DNA of 64,000 nt, from positions 1,426,001 to 1,490,000 of the forward strand of contig NZ_AQOV01000001.1 of the NCBI RefSeq assembly GCF_000365425.1. The letters run 5' to 3'. Below the pieces are notes generated by a model, which made no database searches, was not told where the DNA came from, and saw only the letters and a list, made by a program, of their open reading frames with translations. Below, piece after piece: positions 25,849 through 34,787 of this stretch. The position numbers were made by a program, and so were the translations under genes. The stretch comes from Methylomonas sp. MK1 (lineage in GTDB: Bacteria; Pseudomonadota; Gammaproteobacteria; Methylococcales; Methylomonadaceae). Each line of letters begins with the position of its first letter. Positions within the stretch are counted from its first letter, which is position 1.

Positions 25849-26616
25849 ATGACCCAAACTCGCAGCCCTATTGTTTTGATGTACCACGGTACGCCCGACG
25901 CTCAACCCGAGTCGCATTACTCCATAAGCGCGGACTTGTTTGCGAAGCATTTGCGGTATCTAAAGCAAGAAGGTTGGACAACGGTTTTGTTCAAAGACTT
26001 GCAAAGTGCCAAATCGCTACCTGAAAAAAGTGTGGTCATTACTTTTGATGATGGCTACGAAGACAACTATCCGGGGGCTTTTTTGCCTCTGATGGCACTT
26101 GGGATGAAGGCCACATGGTTTATCGCTACCGATTGCATCGGCGGTCATGCCCATTGGCTAGGCAAACCATCAACTCAGACACGGATGCTAACGACGGAAC
26201 GACTGCTTGAAATGCATGCAGCCGGAATGGAAGTTGCTTCGCACACCTGCTCGCATCCAGACCTATCGATACTCAGCGCAGACCAACAACAGTTCGAACT
26301 TTCAAAAGCCAAAGCTGTTCTTGAAGATTTATTGTCAACCCAAGTCAGCAGCCTGGCCTATCCCTTTGGCAGATTCAACTCGGATTCAATCACCATAGCC
26401 GAACAGACAGGCTATAGCATGGCTTGCACCACCCGCCCCGGCTGGTTCGATAGCGAACCAAACCCTTACCTAGTTAGACGTATTGCCATATTCTCCGGCG
26501 ACGGTGTCAGCACACTAGCCCGCAAATTAAACTTTGCGGATAACGATGTATCTTGGAAAAAAATGACGCGCTACTATGCGAACCGTGTTTGGGATAAACT
26601 GGTTCATACGATTTGA
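25849..26616 (+). CDS. Polysaccharide deacetylase (NodB domain)
   Basis: 255 aa. NodB homology motifs: ITFDDGYEDNY (catalytic base and metal Asp), ASHTCSHPDLS (metal His pair) and AYPFGRFN. The family removes N- or O-acetyl groups from polysaccharides. No signal peptide is seen, so it probably acts in the cytoplasm on a lipid- or nucleotide-linked intermediate, or is exported some other way. It starts the plus-strand polysaccharide block, divergent from suf. Confidence 0.9.
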   Translation: MTQTRSPIVLMYHGTPDAQPESHYSISADLFAKHLRYLKQEGWTTVLFKDLQSAKSLPEKSVVITFDDGYEDNYPGAFLPLMALGMKATWFIATDCIGGHAHWLGKPSTQTRMLTTERLLEMHAAGMEVASHTCSHPDLSILSADQQQFELSKAKAVLEDLLSTQVSSLAYPFGRFNSDSITIAEQTGYSMACTTRPGWFDSEPNPYLVRRIAIFSGDGVSTLARKLNFADNDVSWKKMTRYYANRVWDKLVHTI

Positions 26617-26787
26617 TTGCAAATACCACTGCTGATTTTAGCGAAGCTATGAATCAACAGTGATTAAGGGCGCAGAAATTCGTCACCACCAGAATTCAAA
26701 ACTTTTACGCCGAGCTCAAAAACCCAACCCCCTGAACATGACTTTGCCCGGCAACTCTTTACCACTCTCTACATTTAGATATCGACA

Positions 26788-27747
26788 ATGAGCATGGAAA
26801 AAGCCTCTAAAAAGCTCACATTCGCTTTTTGCACCTACAACCGTGCGGAAAGGTTAGAGAATCTGGTGTTTGCCATGCGAGCGCAATCTTGTCCGATTCC
26901 ATTTGAAATTCTTGCTGTCGATAATAATAGTAGCGACACGACAAGCGATGTATTGAAACAACTTCAGCAACTACCAGGCCCGACACTCCGCTGGGTGCAT
27001 GAACCCAACCAAGGCATAGTCGCAGCGCGCAACAGAGCCATACAAGAGGCAATCAATTCAGACATTCTGGTGTTTATTGACGACGATGAACTACCTTTAT
27101 GCGGACTCTTGGAGACAGTTGTACACGCATACCTTAGCGAAGGCGCCGAATGCGTTGGCGGACGAATCGATATAGACTTTACAGACCATAAGCGTCCAGA
27201 ATGGCTTGAGGACGAATTATTGGGATTTCTAGGCGCGCTGGATCACGGTAAACAAGCTTTCTGGATAGAAGACAGCACTACACCGGTTTGGGCCGGCAAC
27301 ATTGCATATGATATGGCGATATTCCGAAACGATCCGGCATTGCGCTTTGATCGCAGATATGACCGCAAAGGTAAAACCATAGGAGGAGGCGAAGACGTGA
27401 TGATGTTTAATGTGCTACTCCAGCAAAAGCGCCGAATACGTTACCGCCCGGACATGGCGATACTTCACGCCGTCGAACCATGGCGACTCCGGCGACGCTA
27501 CTTTTTAGATGTTCACTTTCTGGCCGGCTATCGAGGAGCAATTAATGACTTTCCGGTCTATCATCGCACCTACTTGGGTATACCGCCATTCTTGATCTCG
27601 CAAATTGTCCGCCAAACTTGGCAATGGCTTGCATTGGCATTCGCTGCAAAACATAGCCTGCGCCAAGCAATGAATGTCAGCTATTCTCTCGGGCAAATAT
27701 GTGGCTGTTTTTCACGCTGGAAAAACAAAATATTAATAAATAATTAA
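26788..27747 (+). CDS. Family 2 glycosyltransferase
   Basis: 319 aa GT-A fold. FAFCTYNRAERLENLVFAM, ILAVDNNSSD, NQGIVAARNRAI and the metal-binding DDDE (FIDDDELP) mark a GT2 enzyme. The hydrophobic C-terminus (from about 250) may associate with the membrane. Neighbours suggest it adds a sugar to an exopolysaccharide or protein-linked glycan. Donor sugar unknown. Confidence 0.9.
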   Translation: MSMEKASKKLTFAFCTYNRAERLENLVFAMRAQSCPIPFEILAVDNNSSDTTSDVLKQLQQLPGPTLRWVHEPNQGIVAARNRAIQEAINSDILVFIDDDELPLCGLLETVVHAYLSEGAECVGGRIDIDFTDHKRPEWLEDELLGFLGALDHGKQAFWIEDSTTPVWAGNIAYDMAIFRNDPALRFDRRYDRKGKTIGGGEDVMMFNVLLQQKRRIRYRPDMAILHAVEPWRLRRRYFLDVHFLAGYRGAINDFPVYHRTYLGIPPFLISQIVRQTWQWLALAFAAKHSLRQAMNVSYSLGQICGCFSRWKNKILINN

Positions 27748-27805
27748 ATTAAGCCGACCATTAAAAGCTTAGTTAAGTGCATTAAAACCTACTAAATTAA
27801 ACTCC

Positions 27806-29059
27806 GTGCGCGACATAGTTGTTCTTATTTTTCTGATATGCTGCATAGTTGCCGCAATAAAAAAACCATGGTGGGGGGTACTATCGTTAGCAATATTCAG
27901 CTACTTGAATCCACACGCCTATGCCTGGGGAGCAGTACGTTCGCTACCGGTATACTATGTGTTATTTTTGGTAGTTGTTGTCAGCACGTTCAACACCAAA
28001 GATAAACAGCCCATCCCTAAAGATTGGCGAATTTCAGTTTTTATAACACTTTGGTTCTATTTCATATTTACCACAACCCAATCTCCTTTACAGGATATTG
28101 CCTGGGAAAAATTTTTGTTCGTCTCTAAAGTATTTGTGCCCTTCTATTTCACATGGGTACTCATCAATACCAGGGAAAAACTCTATTATCTGATTTCCAC
28201 CATAGGGGCCTCTATCGGCATTGTTGCAGTTAAAGGTGGTATATTTGCTATCTTAACCGGCTTTGGTCACCGCGTATATGGACCTCCCAATACGCAATTC
28301 GAGGACAACAATTTATTTGCCGTTGCGATGTTGATTGCGGTGCCTCTGCTATTAGTATGGGAAAAAGAAGTGCAGAAGAGCTGGCTTAAAAAAGGAATAT
28401 TACTATCCATTCCGATCATCTATGCCGCTTCATTATCATCATGGTCTCGAGGCGCATTACTTACCATGATCGCTCTAACGTTTACGCTGATTTCAAACAG
28501 CAAACGTAAATACTTGATGATCCCTCTAGTAATTGGCGGTACATTTTTTGTCATCCCCTATTTGCCTGAAGAATGGTTCGGACGTATGCACACCATGGAA
28601 ACTTACGAGGAAGACCTTTCCGCCATGTCACGAATAGAAGCATGGACAGATGGCTGGAATCATGTGCTGAGCCACCCGTTTACCGGAGCGGGATTCGATG
28701 GCTGGATACATGTCACGATGCGGGATTGGCACAGTTCTTACGTAGAAATGCTTGCTGAACATGGCTTTATAGCATTCGGGTTATGGATTTCACTGATACT
28801 GGGTAGCGTTTTTGGATTAACCCGTTTATCAAGACAAGCTAAACGAGTAGAAGACATGGAGTGGGTGCGCCACTATAGCCTAATGGTCAGAACGTCGATC
28901 ATTTGCTATATGGTTGGCACTGCTTTCCTCGGTTTATCCTATTGGGATTTGATTTATCATTTAGTTTTTATATCGATGTTAATTAAAAAATTCGCATTAC
29001 AAGAATTTTCGGAAAAAGCACGCCTAAATGAACAGCAGTACAAAAAAATCGAAATATAA
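27806..29059 (+). CDS. O-antigen-ligase-like protein, exosortase-A-associated type
   Basis: 417 aa, about ten membrane helices, GTG start. RDIVVLIFLICCIVAAIKKPWWGVLSLAIFSYLNPHAYAWG fits the putative O-glycosylation ligase family linked to exosortase A. The long periplasmic loop carries EAWTDGWNHVLSHPFTGAGFDGW and the WHSSYVEMLAEHGFIAF segment seen in WzyC/O-ligase proteins. It probably joins glycan to acceptor on the periplasmic face. No exosortase or PEP-CTERM protein is in the window, so they must be elsewhere if present. Confidence 0.85.
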   Translation: MRDIVVLIFLICCIVAAIKKPWWGVLSLAIFSYLNPHAYAWGAVRSLPVYYVLFLVVVVSTFNTKDKQPIPKDWRISVFITLWFYFIFTTTQSPLQDIAWEKFLFVSKVFVPFYFTWVLINTREKLYYLISTIGASIGIVAVKGGIFAILTGFGHRVYGPPNTQFEDNNLFAVAMLIAVPLLLVWEKEVQKSWLKKGILLSIPIIYAASLSSWSRGALLTMIALTFTLISNSKRKYLMIPLVIGGTFFVIPYLPEEWFGRMHTMETYEEDLSAMSRIEAWTDGWNHVLSHPFTGAGFDGWIHVTMRDWHSSYVEMLAEHGFIAFGLWISLILGSVFGLTRLSRQAKRVEDMEWVRHYSLMVRTSIICYMVGTAFLGLSYWDLIYHLVFISMLIKKFALQEFSEKARLNEQQYKKIEI

Positions 29060-29103
29060 TAATTTAGCCACCATTCATACTCATCCAATCGAATAAAATA
29101 GAG

Positions 29104-31179
29104 ATGGAAAAAATACTGGTGTCCCTCTACTGCTCATCCGCTGCCGCACTGCTTTTTACTATTACATTAATCATTCTTACCTTACACAACTATTCTCGTA
29201 CCGGACCCGGCATCCAAAAAGAAATAGAAAAAAAGTTTGGGTATTATGTGGTTTTCGCCCTAACCAGACTAGCCGTTTGGTTATTTATCATATTTTTTCT
29301 GACATCCTTACCCGGCTCTATTGCAGCTTATTCAATATCACAGCTCACTGCATTGATGGAATTTAATTTCATCACAGGTTTAACCTACTGCTTAATATCA
29401 ACCGCACTCATTACCACCTACTTTTTTTTACACCAACTCCTGTATACACCGGGCACCATTCAATTATCTTTCCAGTATAGATTTTCCAGATTGTTTGTTA
29501 TTTGGAAAATATTATCTCCCGAAATAATAAGCGGCATAAAGTTTTCATTACTTTTATCGCTGTCTATAACATCGGCAATCGCTCTATTTTTCGCTATCGA
29601 AGAAAATAATACGCCACTAGTGATCTATATAGTAGCCTTGGCCGTTTTATATGCTTACATCTATTACGCAACGATAGTTAACGAACCAGTTATCGCTAAA
29701 GCCACGTCCCAAACAAAACCCAACGTGATTATGATAGGTTCCGATACATTGCGCCATGACAGACTAGGCGGCAGTAACTATCACAGAAATCTTACCCCCA
29801 ACATTGATAAATTAAGCGCGAACGGCTTACGACTTTATAAATGCATAACCCCTGTCGCCAGAACGGCACCAAGTATTACATCCCTATTTACCGGATTATG
29901 GCCGCATAACCATAAAATTCGCGACAACTATCCATCCCTGGCAGACTGTAAATTACCGCAGCCGTCTTTGATCGACATATTAAACGAGCACGGTTACTTG
30001 ACTGCATGCATCTCCGATTGGTGCGGAGCCGATTTCGCAAAATTAAGTTTTAACTTCAAGGAAATCTCCGTCGCCGAAGATCAATGGAATATCAAACTGC
30101 TACTAAGGCAAGGCCCGTCTTTAATCAGAAATGTATTGTCGCTATTCACCAATAATGCATTAGGAAAACGCTTCTTACCCGAGTTCTATTACCTGGCCGG
30201 CGTACCCTTGATCCGAAGCTTGAGCCGCGAATGCCGCCAATTAATTGCCCGTTCGGCGAAAAACTCGCAGCCCTTTTTTATTAATTTGTTCACTTCTGCC
30301 ACTCACGTCCCGTTCAATTCGGAGTATCCCTATTACAACTTATTTACCCCAAAAGACTATAAAGGTGAATCACGGTTTATTATGACCAGACTCGCCTCGG
30401 CGGAAGAAATTATCAAAAAACAGGAAAAAACATCGGAGTTTTTCGACATCCCGCAAATTATTAATTTATATGACAGCTGCGTCAAACAATTCGATGACGA
30501 AGTGGGGAAAATAATTGATTATATTGAAAAGTCCAATTTATCCGATAATACCATCGTAATCATATATAGTGATCATGGTGCGGATTTTTTTGAAACCGGA
30601 TGCTGGGGCCAGGGCAATACCTTGATTGGAGACGACCCCAGCGGCAGAATTCCATTGGTGATGAAAGGCCCTGGAGTGCCTAATGGCGTAAACTTTAAGC
30701 CGACTACCCGCTCTATTGACGTGATGCCAACTTTGCTAGATTTGTTGAATATACCCATTCCAACAAAGCTCGACGGTGTTAATTTGATTCCTTATGTGAA
30801 AGCACAAACATCACCTGAGCTTTTTGCTTTTCAAGAAACAGGGATTTGGCTAGGAAAAATACCCGGTTTACATCCCGAACAAATTTTATATCCCAATATT
30901 GTTGAATTACTGGATATTCCTGACAAAAAATCCGGCACGCTGGTAGTCAACGAAAAACATTATCCCACGGTTATCCGCGCGAAAAGCCGTTCCATACAGA
31001 ATGAAAAGTGGAAACTAATTTATATAGCGACTTACACAAAGCCTGTGTATCAGCTATACGACTTAGAAAACGACCCATATCGGGATGTAATAGAGTCTCA
31101 TCCCGATATATTTGCGGAGCTTAAAAAACTATTGGATAGCCACATCAAAAGTGACCCTTTGTTTGAATCTGGTAATTAA
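29104..31179 (+). CDS. Membrane-anchored sulfatase/alkaline phosphatase superfamily protein
   Basis: 691 aa. Five or so N-terminal TM helices (to about 197) precede a sulfatase-fold domain. Metal ligands lie in MIGSDTLRHD and IIYSDHGADFFET. The nucleophile region PVARTAPSITSLFTGLWPHNH lacks the C/S-X-P-X-R formylglycine motif and has Thr instead. That is the LtaS/phosphoethanolamine transferase-like situation, so a phospho-substituent transferase or phosphodiesterase is more likely than a sulfatase. It follows the O-ligase by 44 nt and probably decorates the same glycan. Substrate unknown. Confidence 0.82.
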   Translation: MEKILVSLYCSSAAALLFTITLIILTLHNYSRTGPGIQKEIEKKFGYYVVFALTRLAVWLFIIFFLTSLPGSIAAYSISQLTALMEFNFITGLTYCLISTALITTYFFLHQLLYTPGTIQLSFQYRFSRLFVIWKILSPEIISGIKFSLLLSLSITSAIALFFAIEENNTPLVIYIVALAVLYAYIYYATIVNEPVIAKATSQTKPNVIMIGSDTLRHDRLGGSNYHRNLTPNIDKLSANGLRLYKCITPVARTAPSITSLFTGLWPHNHKIRDNYPSLADCKLPQPSLIDILNEHGYLTACISDWCGADFAKLSFNFKEISVAEDQWNIKLLLRQGPSLIRNVLSLFTNNALGKRFLPEFYYLAGVPLIRSLSRECRQLIARSAKNSQPFFINLFTSATHVPFNSEYPYYNLFTPKDYKGESRFIMTRLASAEEIIKKQEKTSEFFDIPQIINLYDSCVKQFDDEVGKIIDYIEKSNLSDNTIVIIYSDHGADFFETGCWGQGNTLIGDDPSGRIPLVMKGPGVPNGVNFKPTTRSIDVMPTLLDLLNIPIPTKLDGVNLIPYVKAQTSPELFAFQETGIWLGKIPGLHPEQILYPNIVELLDIPDKKSGTLVVNEKHYPTVIRAKSRSIQNEKWKLIYIATYTKPVYQLYDLENDPYRDVIESHPDIFAELKKLLDSHIKSDPLFESGN

Positions 31180-31191
31180 AATAAAAAACTG

Positions 31192-31214
31192 TTGCACAGC
31201 TTAAAACTGTGCAA
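31192..31214 (-). terminator. Terminator between convergent polysaccharide genes
   Basis: TTGCACAG (31192-31199) pairs with CTGTGCAA (31207-31214). On the minus strand it is followed by CAGTTTTTTATTTT, so it terminates the tviB-epimerase unit; it may also slow plus-strand transcripts. Confidence 0.7.
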
Positions 31215-31233
31215 TTGGTGTATTAAAAATTAT

Positions 31234-32238
31234 TCACTGATAGTACTGAAGATACCAAGCAACAAACCGTTCAATACCCTGCTCAATAGTCGTGTTTGGC
31301 TTATAACCAACATCCGCCACCAAGGCCTCCACATCGGCGAACGTATCGGGAACATCACCAGGCTGCAACGGCAATAGATTTTTCTCGACAGTCTTACCGA
31401 GAAAGCGTTCCAAGGTTTCGATATAAGACAGCAGTTCCACTGGATTCTGGTTACCAATGTTATAGACCCGCCAAGGCGCTCTACTAGTGCCTGGATCGGG
31501 CTTTTCTCCACTCCAGTCCGGATTAGGCGAAGCGTTATGATCCATGGTCCGAATCACGCCCTCAACAATATCGTCTATATAAGTAAAATCGCGGCGGTGC
31601 TTACCGTAGTTGAATACATTGATTTTCTCGCCATTCAAAATAGCCTTTGTGAACAAAAACAATGCCATGTCGGGGCGGCCCCACGGTCCATACACGGTAA
31701 AAAAGCGTAAACCCGTGGTAGGCAATTGATACAAGTTGCTGTAGGTATGCGCCATCAGCTCATTGGCTTTTTTTGACGCCGCATACAAGCTCAACGGATG
31801 ATCGACATTGTCATGCACGGAAAACGGCATGGATTCGTTCGCACCGTACACGGAACTGCTGGAGGCGTATACCAAGTGCTCCACCTGATTATGCCGGCAA
31901 CCTTCCAATATATTGATGAAACCGACAATGTTACTATCGATATAGGCATGCGGGTTCTCGATGGAATAGCGCACACCAGCCTGAGCCGCCAGATTAACCA
32001 CTTTTTGCGGCTGGTGCTTTTTAAATAAAGCCTCCATGCCGTCTCTATCGGCAATATCTAATCTGACATCGGTATAACCGGCAAAATCTTTGATTCGATC
32101 TAAGCGACTCAATTTCAGGTTAACATCGTAATAGTCATTAAGATTATCGACACCAATGACCTCGTCACCACGCTCCAATAATCTCAGCGCCAAATGATTG
32201 CCTATAAAACCGGCGGTGCCGGTCACCATAATCTTCAT
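31234..32238 (-). CDS. NAD-dependent epimerase, UDP-glucuronate 4-epimerase type
   Basis: 334 aa extended [18 protein letters not shown] nucleotide-binding loop, YASSSSVYG and the catalytic [32 protein letters not shown] and [15 protein letters not shown] fit the LspL/CapI UDP-glucuronate 4-epimerase group. It supplies a uronic acid for surface polysaccharide. It starts 2 nt after the tviB-like gene, so the two enzymes act in one pathway. UDP-HexNAcA could be the true substrate. Confidence 0.9.
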   Translation of the reverse strand: MKIMVTGTAGFIGNHLALRLLERGDEVIGVDNLNDYYDVNLKLSRLDRIKDFAGYTDVRLDIADRDGMEALFKKHQPQKVVNLAAQAGVRYSIENPHAYIDSNIVGFINILEGCRHNQVEHLVYASSSSVYGANESMPFSVHDNVDHPLSLYAASKKANELMAHTYSNLYQLPTTGLRFFTVYGPWGRPDMALFLFTKAILNGEKINVFNYGKHRRDFTYIDDIVEGVIRTMDHNASPNPDWSGEKPDPGTSRAPWRVYNIGNQNPVELLSYIETLERFLGKTVEKNLLPLQPGDVPDTFADVEALVADVGYKPNTTIEQGIERFVAWYLQYYQ

Positions 32239-32240
32239 TC

Positions 32241-33512
32241 TTAAAGCCTTGCGTCTGTTTGATCAGTAGGAAACAAGTATTTGAGGTCATACACAATGGC
32301 CTGCGGCGTACCTAAAGCTCTGACGTCTGAAATCGCCATTTTTCTGAACTCATCATGGGCCACAGCCAGAATAATCGCGTCGTATTTTCCCGCTGACGGT
32401 TTCACTACCGGCGTTATACCGTATTCGTGTTTCGCTTCCTCGGCATTAACCCAGGGATCGTAAACCTCGACATTGACGCCATAAGTCTTCAATTCGGCAA
32501 TAATGTCCACCACCCGCGTGTTGCGAATGTCCGGACAGTTTTCTTTGAAGGTCAAGCCCATGATCAACACATTAGCTTCCTGGACATGCACACGCTTCTT
32601 CAGCATCAACTTTACTAATTGCGACACGACGTATACCCCCATGCCATCGTTGATTCGACGGCCAGAGAGTATCACTTCCGGGTTGTAGCCTATAGCTTGA
32701 GCTTTATGGGTTAAGTAGTAGGGATCCACACCGATACAGTGCCCACCGACTAAACCTGGCCGAAACGGCAAAAAATTCCATTTAGTACCCGCAGCCAACA
32801 AAACTTCCTCGGTATCTATTCCGAGTTTATTGAAGATTAAAGCCAGTTCGTTGATTAAAGCAATGTTGACGTCGCGCTGAGTGTTTTCAATGACCTTAGC
32901 AGCCTCGGCGACTTTGATGCTGCTGGCTTTGTGCGTGCCCGCAGTAATGATACTTTTATACAAAGCATCTACTTTTTCGGCTATTTCAGGCGTAGAGCCC
33001 GAGGTAACCTTCAGAATATTGGTGACACGGTGTTGCTTGTCGCCGGGATTAATACGTTCCGGGCTATAACCGACATAAAAATCCCGGTTAAAAGTCAAAC
33101 CCGACACTTTCTCCAGAATCGGTACGCAAACCTCTTCGGTTGCACCAGGGTAAACAGTGGATTCGTAAATGACGATATCGCCAGACTTTATAACCTTACC
33201 CAGCAAATCGCTGGCTTTTTGCAGCGGCGTCAAATCCGGTTGTTTATGTTCGTTGATTGGCGTGGGGACTGTGACTATATAAACCGAACAATCGGCTATA
33301 TCTTGTAAATCAGCACTGTAAGTCAGCAACTTGGCGTCGGCGAGTTCTTCTTCACTAACTTCCAGAGTATGGTCGCGACCTGCGCGTAATTCCTGAATCC
33401 GATGCTGGTTAATATCGAAACCTACGGTTTGATATTTTCGCCCAAACTCAACGGCTAGCGGCAACCCCACGTAACCAAGCCCAATCATACCGATTTTAAT
33501 GTTATCTAACAT
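32241..33512 (-). CDS. tviB: Nucleotide-sugar 6-dehydrogenase, TviB/WbpO-like
   Basis: 423 aa. N-terminal Rossmann [40 protein letters not shown]; central [17 protein letters not shown]; catalytic Cys in [15 protein letters not shown]. The pattern is that of UDP-N-acetyl-glucosamine/galactosamine dehydrogenases making UDP-HexNAc uronic acids (Vi-antigen TviB type). It is paired with the epimerase downstream. Substrate choice is by similarity only. Confidence 0.9.
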   Translation of the reverse strand: MLDNIKIGMIGLGYVGLPLAVEFGRKYQTVGFDINQHRIQELRAGRDHTLEVSEEELADAKLLTYSADLQDIADCSVYIVTVPTPINEHKQPDLTPLQKASDLLGKVIKSGDIVIYESTVYPGATEEVCVPILEKVSGLTFNRDFYVGYSPERINPGDKQHRVTNILKVTSGSTPEIAEKVDALYKSIITAGTHKASSIKVAEAAKVIENTQRDVNIALINELALIFNKLGIDTEEVLLAAGTKWNFLPFRPGLVGGHCIGVDPYYLTHKAQAIGYNPEVILSGRRINDGMGVYVVSQLVKLMLKKRVHVQEANVLIMGLTFKENCPDIRNTRVVDIIAELKTYGVNVEVYDPWVNAEEAKHEYGITPVVKPSAGKYDAIILAVAHDEFRKMAISDVRALGTPQAIVYDLKYLFPTDQTDARL

Positions 33513-33557
33513 CTAGTAAATCCTCCTCCGTCCCGCTCTGAGTTTTAATGACTTGAA

Positions 33558-34163
33558 TTACTTTTTAACTATACAGCCCCATGCCGTCAGCCAGGCTTGC
33601 GCCTGATAACTTTCCGCCGTTTTCGGCAAGTTGCCGCTCAACACCATCGCCAAAGTATGATTGATAATGCCGAAGAAATAAGTGTAGGCCAATAACGGAT
33701 CCAGCGCCTTCATCTCGCCGTCTTTGACACCATTCTGAAAAATCCGTTTTATTTTAGTAAATGCGGGCGTTTCCAGCAGGGGCTTAGGTTCCGCCAAAAA
33801 CTCTTCGCTTTTTACAAATAACAAAAACTCGACAATTTCCGGGGCGTCGTCGGTTAATTTGAAGAGCAAATCGACAACCTCCCGTAATTGCTCGGCAGCT
33901 TTACGATTCCTGCGGCGAATATCATCAATCGATATGCTCAGACTATCCAGAATATTTTCGTACAAGGCTTGAGCGATAGCTTGCTTGGTTTTGAAATACT
34001 GACTAATGCCGGTACTGGTTGTTATACCTGCTGCATCTTTGATATCGGTTAATGAGGTATTGAAATATCCTTTCTTGGCAAACAGCTTTAAAGCGGCCTG
34101 CAACACTTCATCCTGACTGATGGTTTTATTCGGTTTATTTTCTAGTTCTAATTCTTGTTCCAT
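33558..34163 (-). CDS. TetR-family transcriptional regulator
   Basis: 201 aa. Typical TetR HTH at about 15-62 (VLQAALKLFAKKGYFNTSLTDIKDAAGITTSTGISQYFKTKQAIAQALYENI). The C-terminal ligand domain is unassigned. It lies 45 nt upstream of the tviB-like gene on the same strand and could control it or the polysaccharide block; that is inference from position. Confidence 0.88.
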   Translation of the reverse strand: MEQELELENKPNKTISQDEVLQAALKLFAKKGYFNTSLTDIKDAAGITTSTGISQYFKTKQAIAQALYENILDSLSISIDDIRRRNRKAAEQLREVVDLLFKLTDDAPEIVEFLLFVKSEEFLAEPKPLLETPAFTKIKRIFQNGVKDGEMKALDPLLAYTYFFGIINHTLAMVLSGNLPKTAESYQAQAWLTAWGCIVKK

Positions 34164-34226
34164 GCTCTTATATACAGCTTTACCTGCTGTTTACTCTCTG
34201 TTGTGGCAGTATCGATACTGCTTTTA

Positions 34227-34787
34227 TTATTCGTTGATGGTGGAGAACGCCGCGACCAGATAATTAACCATAGACCATAAGGTTAAAATCGCCGACAAGT
34301 ATAACAACCAGTAACCCATGGTATTGATAGGCAGGCCTAATAAATCATCCCGATAAAGCAACAAACTGACTGCCGTCATTTGCGCCGTGGTTTTCCATTT
34401 TCCCAATTGCGAAACCTTGACCTTGGCTCGCTGGCCGATTTCGGCCATCCATTCTCTCAGCGATGCAATCGCAATTTCCCTACCGATAATGATAGCCGCC
34501 GGTACCGCAAGATAAGGATTGCCCTGCGCCTGCACGACCAATACCAGCACAAACGCCACCATCAATTTGTCAGCCACCGGATCCAGGAAGGCACCGAACG
34601 CAGTTTGCATATTCATTTTTCTGGCAAGATAACCGTCCAGCCAATCGGTGAAACCGGCAACTAAAAAAATTGCAGTACAGGCCAGATTGGAATATTGCCA
34701 CGGCAAGTAAAACACAACGGCCAATAAGGGAATCAAGGCGATCCGCAGCAGGGTTAAATAGGTCGGAATGGTGAATCTAATGGCCAT
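34227..34787 (-). CDS. pgsA: CDP-diacylglycerol-glycerol-3-phosphate 3-phosphatidyltransferase
   Basis: 186 aa inner-membrane enzyme making phosphatidylglycerophosphate. CDP-alcohol phosphotransferase motif (D-G-X2-A-R-X8-G-X3-D-X3-D) seen as DWLDGYLARKMNMQTAFGAFLDPVADK. About four TM helices. Start overlaps uvrC by 11 nt; the uvrC-pgsA pairing matches E. coli. Confidence 0.95.
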   Translation of the reverse strand: MAIRFTIPTYLTLLRIALIPLLAVVFYLPWQYSNLACTAIFLVAGFTDWLDGYLARKMNMQTAFGAFLDPVADKLMVAFVLVLVVQAQGNPYLAVPAAIIIGREIAIASLREWMAEIGQRAKVKVSQLGKWKTTAQMTAVSLLLYRDDLLGLPINTMGYWLLYLSAILTLWSMVNYLVAAFSTINE

